A stretch of 64,000 nt of DNA from Laburnicola sp. R22_1 (Eukaryota; Ascomycota; Dothideomycetes; Pleosporales; Didymosphaeriaceae): positions 1,798,001-1,862,000 of the forward strand of contig JACONQ010000019.1 of NCBI GenBank assembly GCA_014281115.1, written 5' to 3'. This document shows, in pieces, positions 53,350-64,000 of the stretch (position 1 is its first letter; each line of letters opens with the position of its first letter). Position numbers and translations under genes: made by a program. The notes under the pieces were generated by a model. The model was not told the origin of the DNA. It did no database searches and was given only the letters and a program-made list of their open reading frames with translations.

Positions 53350-55467
53350 CCGAGGCTCACCGCGTAACGAGCCCCCCGGCGTACCGAGCCACCCCACCAC
53401 GACAACATCTCAACTTCAACACGCGATAACTCCACCACTATGAGCTCGATTGAGGCTGCGCTTGCAGCTATTGAATCGCTAGAACCTAGAGAACAATTCA
53501 GCTATCGACAGATTGCAAAAAGATATGGTTGTGATCGTACAACACTCGCAAGGAGACACCAGCGCGTCGCAACCTCATGCAATACTAAGGTGGAAAATCA
53601 ACTAGCTCTCCACCCACAACAGGAACTGGAGCTCCTACGCTATATCGATCGACTTACAAGGCAAGGCCTACCACCTACACAGGCAATGATACGAAATTTT
53701 GGCTCACAGATCGCGAAGAGAGAGCTTGGAGTAAACTGGGTTGATCGCTTCGTCGAGCGATATCCTGACGAGCTCATCTCAAAATGGACGACGGGCATGG
53801 ACAACAGTCGCCACAAGGCTGATTTAGGGAGGAAGTACAGCCTCTACTTTAACCTCCTACGCGAGAAAATTGAGCAGTATCACGTTGAGCCGCGTCACAC
53901 ATACAATATGGATGAGAAAGGCTTTATGCTTCGAGTTATAGGTCGCTCAAAGAGGATTTTTAGCAGGGCCTTGTATGAGGATGGAAAGAGGAGGAGTACT
54001 ATCCAGGATGGCTCTCGAGAGTGGATAACACTGCTGGCCTGCATCTGCGCTGATGGATCTTACCTCGATCCTGCTCTTATCTATCAGTCAACCTCAGGAT
54101 CGATACAGGACTCCTGGCTACAGGCCCTTAATTATGAAACTCATCAGATTCGAATCTCCTCATCACCTTCTGGCTGGACGAACAACGATATCGGTCTCGC
54201 GTGGCTCAAGCAGGTGTTTGATCGCAGTACTAAGGCGAAGGCTCGATCCTCCTATCGATTGCTCATCCTTGATGGCCATGGATCTTATCTCACAATGGAT
54301 TTTATTGAGTACTGCGATCAAAACAAGATCCTCCTCGCGATTTATCCTTCTCACTCAGCCTATACGCTACAGCCCCTCAACGTCTGTATGTTTAAGCCTC
54401 TCTTAACAGCGTACTCAAATAAGATCTCAGCCTTTATGGAGAGGAGCTAAGGCCTCACCTTAATGAGCAAGAGGGATTTCTTCCTATTGTTCTATCGAGC
54501 TTGGCAGGCCTCCTTTAAGGAAGCAACTATCCTTAAGGCCTTTGAGGCTACAGGCCTCTCACCCTTTAATCCTAAGGTTATATTAAAGAGGTTTAATACC
54601 AACTTAAGTTCCTTAAGCGATAGCGAGTCCTCAGCCTTAAGTGCCTTAAACTGGAGGAAGACTAAAGGCCTACTACGTCAGGTAGTGAAGGATCGAGGTG
54701 ATAGACGAGCTCAGAAGCTGAGCTAGGCTTCCCACCAAATCTTAACTTAAAAGACCCTCCTTAAGTATGAAGTTAAGGGCCTACGCGAGGCTTTGATTAA
54801 TAAGAGGACGCGTAGGAAGCGAGGCAAGCCTCTCCTCCTTGAGGAGCCTGAGGAGTATTAAGGTGGAGCTGTATTCTGGTCTCTAAGGAAGGTGAGGGAG
54901 GCACGTGATCGACGGCAGCTTAAGGAGCGCGAGGAGGAGCAGGTACAACACCAAAAAGCTGAGACAAACAGGCTTCGTGAGGAGGCAAGGCAGGCCAAGG
55001 CAAGAGAGAAGGAGATGAAGCGTCAGGCAAGGGCTACAACCAGGCTGGTGAGGGAGAAGGAGAAGGCTGAGAAGGCTGCTGAACAGGCCTCTAGGGCAGC
55101 TGCTCGCAGGACTTATCAACGACTCAAACAAGCTCTTAAAACCTCCCAAAAGAATAAGAAGCGCAGCCTTAAGACTCCTATAGGAGCTACTCAAAAAAAG
55201 AGCTCTATTGCGAGGCCTATAGCTATTAGAGAGCCTCAAGGTGCTGTTGCAGGCGCGCCAGCTCTTAGGTCACGACGTAGCCGCAACATTACACCTTCTA
55301 CACGATATCAATAGTTATATATATCAATTAAAGCCTATAGATATCACCACTAGAAAATATCGCGATAATAGCTATTGTGTGAGGATCTACAGCCTTAAGT
55401 TGTAGGGCTATTTTGGTGTTCAAGGTGGCTCGTTACGCCGGGGGGCTCGTTACGCCGTGAGCCTCGA
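53350..55467 (+). mobile_element. Pogo-H, 2,118 bp
   Basis: The ends are CCGAGGCTCACCGC and the complement TCGAGGCTCACGGC, flanked by TA (53348-53349, 55468-55469). Two GTAACGAGC copies offset by 17 bp lie in each end (one base changed in the left inner copy). Confidence 0.9.
53440..55314 (+). pseudogene. Pogo-H transposase, four stops in 625 codons
   Basis: The frame from MSSIEAALAAIESLEPRE (53440) is open for 336 codons, then continues to 55314 with stops at about 54448, 54724, 54748 and 54858. The helix-turn-helix (YRQIAKRYGCDRTTLARRH), RQGLPPTQAMIRNF, YNMDEKGF and LILDGHGSY are present. The third catalytic position reads LQPLNV, where Pogo-E has LQPLDV, so it would be inactive even without the stops. 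The tail from about 54890 is a long Lys/Arg/Glu coiled coil. It is one of the less damaged long Pogo copies. Confidence 0.88.
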
Positions 55468-55469
55468 TA

Positions 55470-56502
55470 TAATACTCCTCTTGCTGCTGCAAGTTAAGAG
55501 GTTTGCCACGCTTCTTATGCTTCTTCTTAGCAGTAAGCGCCTCTCTTAGCCTGTTGTTCTCATGGTATAGTAGCTCGTTTTGGACCTAAAGTTAGTAGAG
55601 AGAGAGACTTAGCTGCTTTAACTCCTTTGCGCCTTTATCTTTTACAGCAGAGCGTATAAGACAGTCTATCTGACGCTAGTCGCTCTCCTTAAGAGCTAAA
55701 TGACCTGCTTTATCTTTATTCTGCTCCTTAGACTCCTCCTAGGTGAAGCGTTTAAGTATAACCTCTAGGTCTATAGGCCATATACTAGTAGCTTCAAACA
55801 ACTTGAGGATAGTCTCTGTCTTAAAGGAGGACTCCCACACTCTCTAGAACAGTGGGAAGAAGTCTCCCTTCTTAACTAGTACTAGCCCTTAGCTCCTCTG
55901 GAGGTGGGTGGACAGCTCCTTAGAGTAGGCGGTGGAGAGAGGTTTAAATAGGACTACGTTAAGAGGTTAAAGCGTATATGTGGAGTGAGGGGGAAACACA
56001 GCTAGGAGTATGCGATAGGAGTTGCAGTAGTTAATAAAATCTTGCGTTAAGTAGCTCCTATAGCTGTTAAGGATAAGGAGTTACTATGCTTGTCGCGCTT
56101 TCTGCTTTGTACAGCGATTAAAGACCTGTTTAAGCTATGCTAACCTAATATTGTTGTTACTCTAACCTAAGGAAGATAAAGCCATAAAGATCTTGTGTTT
56201 CCTAGCTTTAATATTAGCTACCCAGCTTAATTGCAGTGTCCCTAATAAAACCGCATAGATAAGACCTAGTAGCAGAGCCTCCCTATTAGCGCAGATAGCT
56301 GCTAAGAGCTGCTAAGAGGGTGATCTATTCACAAGAGCCATCTTAGAGTGCCGCCTACACCTCTTTTTGCTCCCACATCTAACAACTAAACACTTGTTTT
56401 AAGCGTCCTGTTATACCTATTATAAAGCCCTTCTTATCCATATTATAGGTGTGGCGCGGCTGTACGTTGTACTGCTTTATCTTCTAATATAGCAAGTTTG
56501 TA
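55470..56502 (-). pseudogene. Pogo-I fragment: catalytic core to coiled coil
   Basis: The minus strand reads NLLYxKIKQYNVQPRHTYNMDKKGF at about 56420-56500 and continues through degraded DDE motifs to LREALTAKKKHKKRGKPLNLQQQ near 55500. The N-terminal third is missing where Copia-C begins, and the tail is cut by Pogo-H. It most resembles Pogo-D. Many TAG/TAA stops, and the first motif is NMDKKGF (Glu to Lys). No terminal repeats remain. Confidence 0.75.
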
Positions 56503-56527
56503 GCCACGTGACTTACGTTAGAGGTGG

Positions 56528-56679
56528 TGTGTGTAGAAGGTTCCATTCAGGTGCACAGACTACTACCCTCAAGATAAAGCTCTCGCCCTCTCCTTTCTTC
56601 CTTAGTAGACTTCTTACTCCACTCTCTTTTCTGCAAATAGCAATACAGCTTGTTGTCCTCATATGCCTGCCCGCCCACA
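56528..56679 (+). repeat. Copia-C 5' LTR, start approximate
   Basis: Ends in CCCACA directly before the primer site. The start is uncertain within 56503-56532 and is placed at the first TGTGTG. The 3' LTR lies outside the window, so the length cannot be checked. Confidence 0.55.
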
Positions 56680-56693
56680 GTTATGAGCCCGGC
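56680..56693 (+). promoter_or_regulatory. Primer binding site, identical to that of Copia-A
   Basis: GTTATGAGCCCGGC, complementary to the initiator tRNA-Met anticodon arm, directly after the LTR. Confidence 0.75.
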
Positions 56694-56884
56694 TGTCGAC
56701 TTTGACCACTGCAGCTGCTGAGCACCTGGCTATCGACTTTAATCGCTGTTGCTACTGCACGTACTGACGAGCTGCTGAGGAGCTGTTGACAAGCTGTCAA
56801 CAGAGCTACGTTACCAAGCTACCTTACCGAGCCTCAAGCACGCGTTCCGTACCGAAGAGCCCCTCTAGGAGCCGATAGAGCAAG

Positions 56885-57865
56885 ATGCCTACGACTGAGC
56901 TAGATGGACTGGTTACAAGGACGATGGTTATACTTGAGAAGCTGGCAGACTGGGAAGAATGGATCTTCCTACGTAAGAATAGCGCGAATCGAAATCACCT
57001 CTGGCCTATAGTTAACCCGGATTTTGACGAGGCGGCACTTGAACAGCTTGAGGAGCCAGTGCCTGTGATACTAGAGCACTACTATAAGGGGACAGAGTAG
57101 GATACTAGCGTCGTGCTGAAAGACATGACGACCGAGGAGTTCCAGCGATACTAGCAGGCGGAGAGAGGCTATAATCGAGCCTTGGCTAGATATATAATTA
57201 AGAGGAAAGCGTTGGACGACTTTACCTAGGAGATTGGCAGAATGATTAGCTGTTGCCATATACATCTGATCCAGAGCGACGATACAGCGTACGCTCGATT
57301 AAAGAGGCTTAAGAAGCACCTCTGCCTATTAACAGCTAAGAGGGAGCTGCAGCTTCTAGCAAAGTATCGGCAATTGCAGAGCCGACCCCGCAACAATATT
57401 AATACCTGGCTAGATGAGTGGCTACATGTTGTACGTCTGTGCGAGGCAGCGAACCTACCCAACGTGACATCGCCGCGAGCACAGCGCGATTTTCTACTCG
57501 CAGTTAAAGGACTTGACGACATATAGGCAACTACTTAGCAAGCCAATCTATTTGAAGCACAGATCCAGGGACAGGCTGTTAAGAGCATACACAACCTTAT
57601 CGCTCAATTCACCATGTACTGGCGTTTGACAAGACTAGTAGCGTTATTGCTCAGCACCTTTGCCACACTAGGCATTAGCACTAATAAGCTACAGGCAATA
57701 GAGAAGAAAGAAAAGACTTAAGATAAGAAGCCTAAGTGTATATATGGTCTTAATTATTGATTTAAGGACTGCTGGTATCTAGGAGTGAAGGGCAAGCCTT
57801 AAGGATGGATACCTAAACCTGAGATACAAGAACGATTTAATAAGGCTATAGCAAGCCGATTATTA
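56885..57865 (+). pseudogene. Copia-C Gag remnant
   Basis: The frame starts at MPTTELDGLVTRTMVILEK (56885) and continues in the same phase to the LINE, broken by TAG/TAA at about 57098, 57152, 57226 and 57523. A typical copia Gag core is seen (YARLKRLKKHLCLL, NNINTWLDEWLHVVRLCEAA, QRDFLLAVKGLDD). A degraded zinc knuckle (CIYGLNYxFKDCWYL) lies near 57740. Gag would package the RNA in cytoplasmic particles. Start chosen as the first Met after the primer site. The N-terminal WEEW resembles the WxxW of copia Gag. Confidence 0.72.
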
Positions 57866-57883
57866 TTTGGAGGAGCTATAAAG
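57866..57883. repeat. LINE target duplication, left copy
   Basis: TTTGGAGGAGCTATAAAG, repeated exactly at 63656-63673. Eighteen bp, typical of target-primed reverse transcription. Confidence 0.9.
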
Positions 57884-57999
57884 ATAGATAGATAGAATTG
57901 ATTTACGTCCAGTAGACTTGGCTGAGAGCCTTTATCTACATAGGCCTCCCGTGGGGCATGGGGGACGCGTCTCTCCCCGTAAGGGGGAGATAGGTCGTG

Positions 58000-60900
58000 C
58001 AATAGCTGCTCTATAAAAGCCTGTTAACTCTCCTAAACTCCTCTGTGCGAGTAAAGTAAGAAGTCTAGTCTAGCGCCTATGTGCGCAGGATCTTGTCCCT
58101 AAGGGAACGTTATATTTACTTGCTTCTTTAATTAAGCCCTATTAGAGCTGGTTAGCTTAAGAAAGGCGGCGAAGTTCTCTGGGCAGCTGAGGAGCTGCCA
58201 AAGGTACTTTTGTCCCTCGCGGGCGTTCGTTGGAGGCCCGCTGGGTCGCTGGGGCCAGCTGGCAAAGCATCTTCGTGCTTTCTGGCAGTGGACTAGATAG
58301 CTAGGGGCCTTTTCTTTTCCGCATGCGTAGGTAAGGGTTGCGTCCTTATATTTAAATTTCTTGTAATACTAGGCATAGTTACTGTGCATAGTCCTAGTTA
58401 ATAAGAGTTTAGCTAAGATTTAACGGCTAAGGCTAAGCTCCGCTAGTGTAGCTGTGCTTGTGTAGTATAGGCCCTACTAATTGTACTATGTAGAGAGCTT
58501 TGTCTTATATTGTCTCTACTATTCTATTTCCGCAAGGCGGTAATTAATCCGGGCGTCTAACTGTAGCCCTGTGATCGTGGGCTTAGCAGCTTATAGTTCT
58601 AAAGGGTGAGAGCTGTGAGCCTCTAAGTCCGCTAGGCGATCCGCCTTTTTATTTCCTTGTATGCCTATATATCCTAGGGACTAGCGTACTTAGACGCCTA
58701 ACGTCTTTATAACCTGTTAGTATTGGAGGAAGGCCTACTAAAAAGAGGGTGGTGCGTTCCCTCGTAGGCACCATATAACTAACGTGCTATTAATACATAT
58801 CTAGATTTGTTGTATATGGAGGGCCGGATTGCGCATAACATGCTCTAGCCCTCGCTATGCCCCTATAGCTTCTGCGTCGAACATATAGGAGCGTGCATTA
58901 AGTGAGCCTCTGTCTAGGCCAACTTCCTATCTGCCTTAGTATACAGCGTAGCTGTACGTAATATGCTTGATCCCTTTAAGGCTCTGCTCCAAGCTGTTAG
59001 AGAAAACCGTGACTTTGTCCTATAGGAGGTGTGCCTACTATTCTTTAAAAGCCTTAGCCGCTTCTTTCTTCTTTACCCCCCCTATTGGATCTGTCTAATA
59101 GTCAGGCGAGTAGTAAGGTTTTATAAGGACCGGTCTTAGGACTAGGTTAAGAAGTGAGCCAACGCGCTCAATAATAGTCCTGGGTTGCTGTGGGCTTCCC
59201 GCGCCTCTGCTTTCGCTGGATTTGTGGGGTCTGTGCCTGCTTAGTGAGGGGGTGTCTATTGTCTATTGTTTGCAGGTGTACGGCAAACCTGAGCTTTGCG
59301 TTTTCAAGGGCAACTAGGCCTAAGGGCAGACTGGCATCCCTAAATAGTGTGGCTGTGGGTGTAGTCCTGTATACGGGTAGGACGCCTTATGCGGCAAGGG
59401 CTAGCGTCTTGTGGATAATATTAACGTGGTCTCTAAGCCTAGCGCTAACCTTGTTGGCCTAAGCCTGTTGTTGTATACAAGCGGGCTTTATACTACCCTT
59501 ATACCACGCCTCTGCTCTATAGAGTAGTCGCGGGACGATGCAGGTGATGATGGCCTTGCGCAATGAAGCCGCTAGGGGGCCGTAGGTGGTTCGGGCCAAG
59601 CTTTAAATATGAAGGGCTACCTTGCGGGCCTTAGCGGCTTGTTTAGCGACATATCGCTTAAATATAAGCTTTTAGTTAAACCAGACTCTAAGCTATTAGA
59701 GTGCTAGCTGCTATAGCAAGTCCTAATCCTATGTAACTAGGTGGATCGTTAGTGTGTTGTTGACTACGCAGGGTGGCGCTGCGGGCCCTCTCTAGCGGGT
59801 AAGGTGTATTATTTCTATCTTTTTAGGTGCGAAAGCCACTTAGTTGTTGTCTCCCCACTATATAACGTCCCTGATGTTATTCGCGATAAGGAGGTTGCTC
59901 TCCTCTGGAGTGTGGGCTGCCCTATAGAGGCAAATATTATTAGCATATTTAAAGCGTAGATTGTCGCTAGCTTTTATAAGTTTAGCGAGGTATAGCGTGT
60001 ATAGTACTAGTGAAAGTGGCGAGCCTTGTGGAGTGCTGTATTGTACCAGGTGGGTGGGGGTGATTAATTTGCCCAGCCTGACCCTTACCCGCCTTTCTGT
60101 GAGAAAACTGTTTGTTAGCTGGAGAGCCTTAGTGGCCCAGTCTTGTGCCTTTATGCGGTGTAGCAGTTGGTTGACTAGGAGGGCATTAAACGCCCCCTGT
60201 ACGTCCATAGTGACTATGGTCACGCATTTCTCCTGGGCGAAGGCCCTCTCCACGTCGTGCGTGAAGGCTGTGACTATGTCTATCGCGGACCTCTTTGGCA
60301 GGGCTCCTGTGTGCTGTGAGCTAAGGACCCCTTCTGTTATTACTATCTAGGCTATCTGTCTAGCAATAATTCGCTTAAATCCTTTGCCAAAGCAAGACAG
60401 CAAGGCAATAGGCTGGAACGCCCGTGGGGTGCTCCTATCCTTCTTGCCCACCTTGGGTATTATGGTTACTTCGGCTAGCTTCCACGCCTGGGGGAAGTAG
60501 CTGAGTTGGAGGCACCGGCGGAAGATACCGCAGACGCGCTCCCAAATAGTATGCTAGCATGCTTTAAGTAGCCTAACTGTGACTCTATCCAGCCCTAGTA
60601 AGGTGCTAGTGACACCAATAATATTCCTTTCTACTTTTTTTATTAAGAGGTATGTGTCCTATAGGAGGGTAGGCCCTTCCTATAGGGATGGAGGTGTAGC
60701 TAGGTCGTTATCTGCGTTGAAGCGGCAGAGGATGGCTTAGCAGAGGGCTTTGGCCTTCCTCTTCTTGTTGTAGATAGGCGTGCTGTTAACAATTAGTAGC
60801 GCGTCTGGGCGAGTGGGCTTAAGGCGGTGCTAGCTAATAATTTTATAAAGGTCCTTGTTATCCGCAATGTTATCTATAGTGTGCCGCTAGTAGGCTCTTT

Positions 60901-62000
60901 TTGCCTTTTGTACGACTGTGTGGAAGATACGGGTTGCGTTTGTGGGTCCTCGACCTGTGTGTCTGTCTATCGAGCGTAGGTGTTGTTGGCGAGTCTTGCG
61001 GCACTTGTCTGTCCACTAGGGGGCAGAGCGCCCTGTCCTGCGATTGGCCTTCCCTGCTGTGTGTATGCCCTTATTGATGACCTGAGTGAGAGTGTCTATG
61101 CATACTTCTAGCTTATCACTAGTTAGGCTGGTAGGGTTAGGGACCTAGTGTATTCTTAAGGCTACTATGCTAGCGAACTTTGGTAGCTGGTCTGTTGGAA
61201 CCTAGTAGTGATATTATTTAAGGAATTGTCGGCCACGCCCTAGGATTGTAGTGACCTGGGTAACGTGGTCTGAGCTGCATTGTAGGTCTGGTTAGACTAC
61301 TATTCTTGCGAAAGGAATGTTTAAGAAGGTAAGGTTAATAACGTAACCTGCCTAGTGCGTTGCCTGGCCTAGCTCCCTAATGAAATTCATACCGCTCTTA
61401 GCTGCCTATTTGGCGAGTTTAGCTCCGCCTTATAATGTGATAACGCCAGGCTTAAACATGTTGTGCTTGGCGTTAAAATCCCCTTCTACTACACAACGAG
61501 ATGGGGGGGATAGGTAGGTAACATAGTCTAGGACTTGTGGGGCCTGCAGTTGTCTGTAGGTGTTTAGCACAAATATACTGTTTACTTCTACCTACTGTAG
61601 GTCCCTATCCTAGAGTAACCTTTAATATGTAATACAGAGGCCTGCCCCCTTTTAGATGTATGTCATCACCCTTGGCTGTTGGGTTACCCATTCTACTGGG
61701 TTGTCCTACGCTTCCACTGGTGGGTGGTGTGTGTAGCTAGGGTGCGTTGAGGTTTGTGTGCCTACGCATGTGAATAGTTCCTGTATATATAGGATATTAA
61801 TTTCTTTACTATAAGCTATTTTAAGGGCGGCAATATGGCTAGGCGAATCCTTGCCTATATTAACCCACCCAATCTGTATATCCTTAGCCTTCTTAGGGGC
61901 GCGCTGCTAGTTTAGTGGTTGTTCTACTATAATGCGGAGAAATTGTTTATGTTTGAGTCCACTTCCTGGGACGAGGCAATGTGCCTATTCTGGGGGTCTA
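58000..62000 (-). pseudogene. LINE ORF2: endonuclease, reverse transcriptase, RNase H
   Basis: Limits are approximate. The AP-like endonuclease starts near 61880 (IGKDSPSHIAALKIA, ILYIQELFTCVG, later VVEGDFNAKH and CSSDHV). RT follows (FQPIALLSCFGKGFKRIIA; TMDVQGAFNALLV; STPQGSPLS) at about 59860-60450. The catalytic box reads FKYANNICLY at about 59936-59947, so YADD has become YANN. RNase H traces (GYIGIQGNKKADRLAD) lie near 58640, and a C-terminal Cys-His motif (CGKEKAPSYLVHC) near 58330. Dozens of TAG/TAA. RNase H plus an APE endonuclease points to the Tad1/I group. Inactive. Confidence 0.83.
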
Positions 62001-62299
62001 CGCTCTGCGCAGATAGCTGTGCCAGGTTTAGGGACCTTTAATAGGAGGCGTTCCTAGTTAGCCTAGAGTTCTGTCTATTAATTAGTGTCCTAGCCGGCGT
62101 TAGGGCCTGGAGGGCTATACGCTTTTTCTGGGTTTTAATAGTGGCGGGCATGCTGTTCTGGTCTGCGGGGGCTGCCTGCGTGACTGGTAATAATTCCTGG
62201 GAGAGCTGTTATTCTACTAGCTGTTGTACCTATTGCTTAACTAGGTTGTGCACCTACTAAAAGGCGCGTTGTCTAGCGCGTTAGAGCACTATAAGCTCT

Positions 62300-63529
62300 T
62301 TCTTAGTAGGTTTAATGATCCTACTATCCACTCTCTAGGGGGTTGCAGGACAGGTGTTGTGGCCAGACTAATGGGGTCCTTGGCAGTTTACGCACTTCTC
62401 CTTGTAGGTGCACTCTGCGCCCGCTGGTTCGGCATGGCCCGTGATTTTCTCTTTATAGTGAGCGCACCTGGCAGCCTTTATACACTTTGTGGGGTTGTAG
62501 TAGCCCTAGTAGCTGTCTTTGTGTTGTACTATCGCCGCCTTTTTAATAATTTCCTTAGACTAGTTGCTAGTTCCAAAGAGTTAGAAGGACCGTACTGGTT
62601 TAAGGAAAGAGATAACCTAGGTGATTAGGCCTCTCTTGTTACGGCCGTGTCTAGAGGGCTAGTAGCTAATTGGCTACACCTTAGTCTGGGCAGCGGCCTC
62701 TGCCTTAACGTCTTGTAGGGTGATGGGAGTTTCTTCCCCTAGAAGGCTCCTATAGGCGCACTGGACGTTCTAAACAGCGTAGTTATGCCACCTTTGCGGG
62801 AGGGTAGCCCCATCACCGTTAATAGCACGGATCATTTTAGCCTGGTTTTCTTGCTCTATAAGTTAGTTGCGGATTGTCTTGTTGGCTGGAGTTAGTGCCT
62901 ATCCTGTCTTAGTGGCTGTGGCCTGGGGAATGTTGGTTATCTAAAGTCCTGTTGCTCTGCAGATGGCCTGCCAGATAGCCATTAGTGTTGGGTTGAGGAG
63001 TTGGATTGTGGTAGGCACTGTAAGTAGGATGCGGATGTTGTTGTCTTGTCGCGTAGGCGCCGCTGCTGTTGCTGTCGCTGGCTGGGCTGCTAGTATTGCT
63101 GCCTGTGTTAGTGACTGAGGTGGTAATAGCCTGGATAACCAGGCGCTGGAGGTCGTTCGCGATTCCCATATCCTCAGGGCTCTTATAGCTTATTATACAG
63201 TTGTTGATAGCCTCTGCTAAGGCTGTAGTGATGATCTTGCGCCTCTGAATGGCATGTATGGCGGCGGCGAAATGAGGGGCGATCGCGCTGGTGACGTTGT
63301 TAGTTGCTGCTGCTGTTGCTGCTCCAGCCCTGTCCTGGGTGTTCGCACTACCACCGAGTTGGAGGCGTGCCGGCGCGCGGATATCCATCACGCGGGACCT
63401 CTTAGAGGTGCGAAAATTGTTCTGTCTCGGGGACTCGGGTCCTCCTGGCCCGGTGCAGCCCTCAGAGGGGGGCTGCTGGCGGTTGGGGGTTACCTCAGCC
63501 GCCGCTGCAGAATCTGCAGTTTCTGCCAT
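62300..63529 (-). pseudogene. LINE ORF1 (Gag-like, zinc knuckles)
   Basis: The start Met is best placed at 63529 (MAETADSAAAAEVTPN); an upstream Met at 63604 is in frame. The frame is open for about 207 codons to 62909 with an Ala/Ser/Pro/Gln-rich leader and a helical part (HAIQRRKIITTALAEAINN). Then come many stops. The C-terminal zinc knuckles are visible in the stop-ridden part (CIKAARCAHYKEK, then CVNCQGPH, GHNTCPA) around 62340-62480. ORF1 proteins bind the LINE RNA. The 5' section is almost free of RIP damage while the 3' part is riddled, another mutation gradient. Confidence 0.75.
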
Positions 63530-63655
63530 TTTCCTTACTACGCAATAGCGCAATGAGTAGAGGGCGGAGGGAGGCTGGAGTTCGCAAAATCCAGCCTGTT
63601 TCAACTAAATTCAGATGAAAAATTGATGGAAAATACCAATCTCGGAATTTGAGTT

Positions 63656-63673
63656 TTTGGAGGAGCTATAAAG
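63656..63673. repeat. LINE target duplication, right copy
   Basis: TTTGGAGGAGCTATAAAG, identical to 57866-57883. Confidence 0.9.
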
Positions 63674-64000
63674 GCAGCACTCAAAGCGAATAGGAGCGCG
63701 ACGAATACTAGAGACTAGGCAGAACTGGCAGTGTCTGCAGTCTTAACAGCACCTTGACAGTTTAATAATTATAGTCCTACGCTTAACACGCTAAATAGTT
63801 ATGTATTGCAGCTTACTATAAGCTCTAACTGCGCGAGCAAGCAGATAGTTAAGCCGAGTCTGATTAATTAATAGATTCTTAATCTAGGATTAAACACACA
63901 CGTCACTAATAGTAGAGCCTATAGTTAAAAGAAGCGAGCTAATAGGATAGGTGAAGTTATTAAGGCTAGAGATTAAGAGCTATTAATACACGAGTAGGGA
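63674..64000 (+). pseudogene. Copia-C protease start, continuing beyond the window
   Basis: Resumes the Gag frame (FGGAIKAALKANRSATNTRD across the junction) and reaches a protease-like ILNLGLNTHVTNSRAYS near 63880-63930, where functional copies would have ILDSG. D-to-N and stops make it inactive. The rest of Pol lies to the right of the window. Confidence 0.6.

Larger units (their letters stand above)
57884..63655 (-). mobile_element. Tad-like LINE, about 5.8 kb, full length
   Basis: Flanked by a perfect 18-bp duplication. The 3' end (left) is a short TCTA repeat tail instead of poly-A. Two ORFs are present: ORF1 with zinc knuckles near the right end, and ORF2 with endonuclease, RT and RNase H. 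It is inserted in Copia-C on the opposite strand. Strongly RIP-mutated except at the 5' end. Confidence 0.87.
56528..64000 (+). mobile_element. Copia-C, 5' part, interrupted by a LINE and leaving the window
   Basis: An LTR, a primer site and Gag are at 56528-57883; after the LINE the same frame continues at 63656 into protease and runs off the right edge. The LINE's 18-bp duplication proves continuity. The element is degraded. Confidence 0.78.

Noticed and set aside
62248..62628. Plus-strand 126-residue ORF with strong hydrophobic stretches, resembling a membrane protein
   Set aside because: It lies opposite the zinc-knuckle part of the LINE ORF1, whose minus-strand reading is recognisable; the hydrophobicity is a by-product of the opposite frame.
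1..64000. Giant cargo transposon (Starship-like) spanning the window
   Set aside because: No tyrosine recombinase captain gene or cargo block was recognised; clustering is explained by nested insertions with their own duplications.
1..64000. CRISPR arrays, rRNA or tRNA genes
   Set aside because: No regularly spaced identical repeats of the right size and no cloverleaf or rRNA motifs were seen; the genome is eukaryotic.
63981..64000. Telomere-like GAGTAGGGA at the right edge
   Set aside because: Only a single partial TAGGG occurs, with no repetition, inside Copia-C sequence.

Overview
The window looks like a repeat-dense compartment of a filamentous ascomycete (Pezizomycotina) nuclear genome. 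The transposon families are typical of such fungi (Fot1/Pogo, hAT, Tc1, Ty1/copia, a Tad-like LINE). The few host-type genes have short introns with fungal splice and branch motifs. Most transposon reading frames are broken by TAG or TAA at expected CAG/CAA/TGG sites, with D-to-N and E-to-K changes. This is the signature of repeat-induced point mutation (RIP, CpA to TpA). Roughly nine tenths of the window is mobile DNA. I cannot name the species.

Layout. 1-1500: degenerate reducing polyketide synthase fragment (methyltransferase region, minus strand) cut by a hAT end. 1501-11379: an old hAT (hAT-B) hosting hAT-A (8-bp duplication), a 700-bp foldback MITE, Pogo-A and the intact Pogo-B. 11380-15661: tandemly placed Pogo-C and Pogo-D. 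15662-19938: hAT-C fragment and hAT-D. 19939-30321: Copia-B, split by the complete Copia-A (169-bp LTRs, 5-bp duplication). 30535-32890: about three 135-bp tandem units, broken by a Mutator-like MITE and a nearly intact Tc1. 33073-33503: a three-exon gene for a small cysteine-rich secreted protein, the clearest host-type gene. 33832-34040: probable solo LTR. 35251-51179: one hAT (hAT-E, perfect 8-bp duplication) inflated to 15.9 kb by two two-gene DD34E elements and three Pogo copies, some nested in each other. 51188-53349: an island with an LPMO-like fragment and an unrecognised 207-residue ORF. 53350-56502: Pogo-H and a Pogo-I fragment. 56528-64000: Copia-C, interrupted by a 5.8-kb LINE with an 18-bp duplication.

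Two observations stand out. First, two diverged Tc1-type elements (35538-41204 and 47158-50376) each carry, besides a DD34E transposase, a second convergent gene. Its products share a basic N-terminal part, a C-x4-C-x6-C motif with Asn two residues after the second Cys, and a basic stretch followed by an SDS-containing acidic patch. I do not recognise this accessory protein. Second, every Pogo terminal repeat in the window, and the MITE, carries two direct copies of a motif of about 9 bp offset by exactly 17 bp, although the motif differs from family to family. RIP has silenced most copies. Pogo-B and the transposase of two-gene element 1 have intact frames, and the Tc1 has a single nonsense codon.
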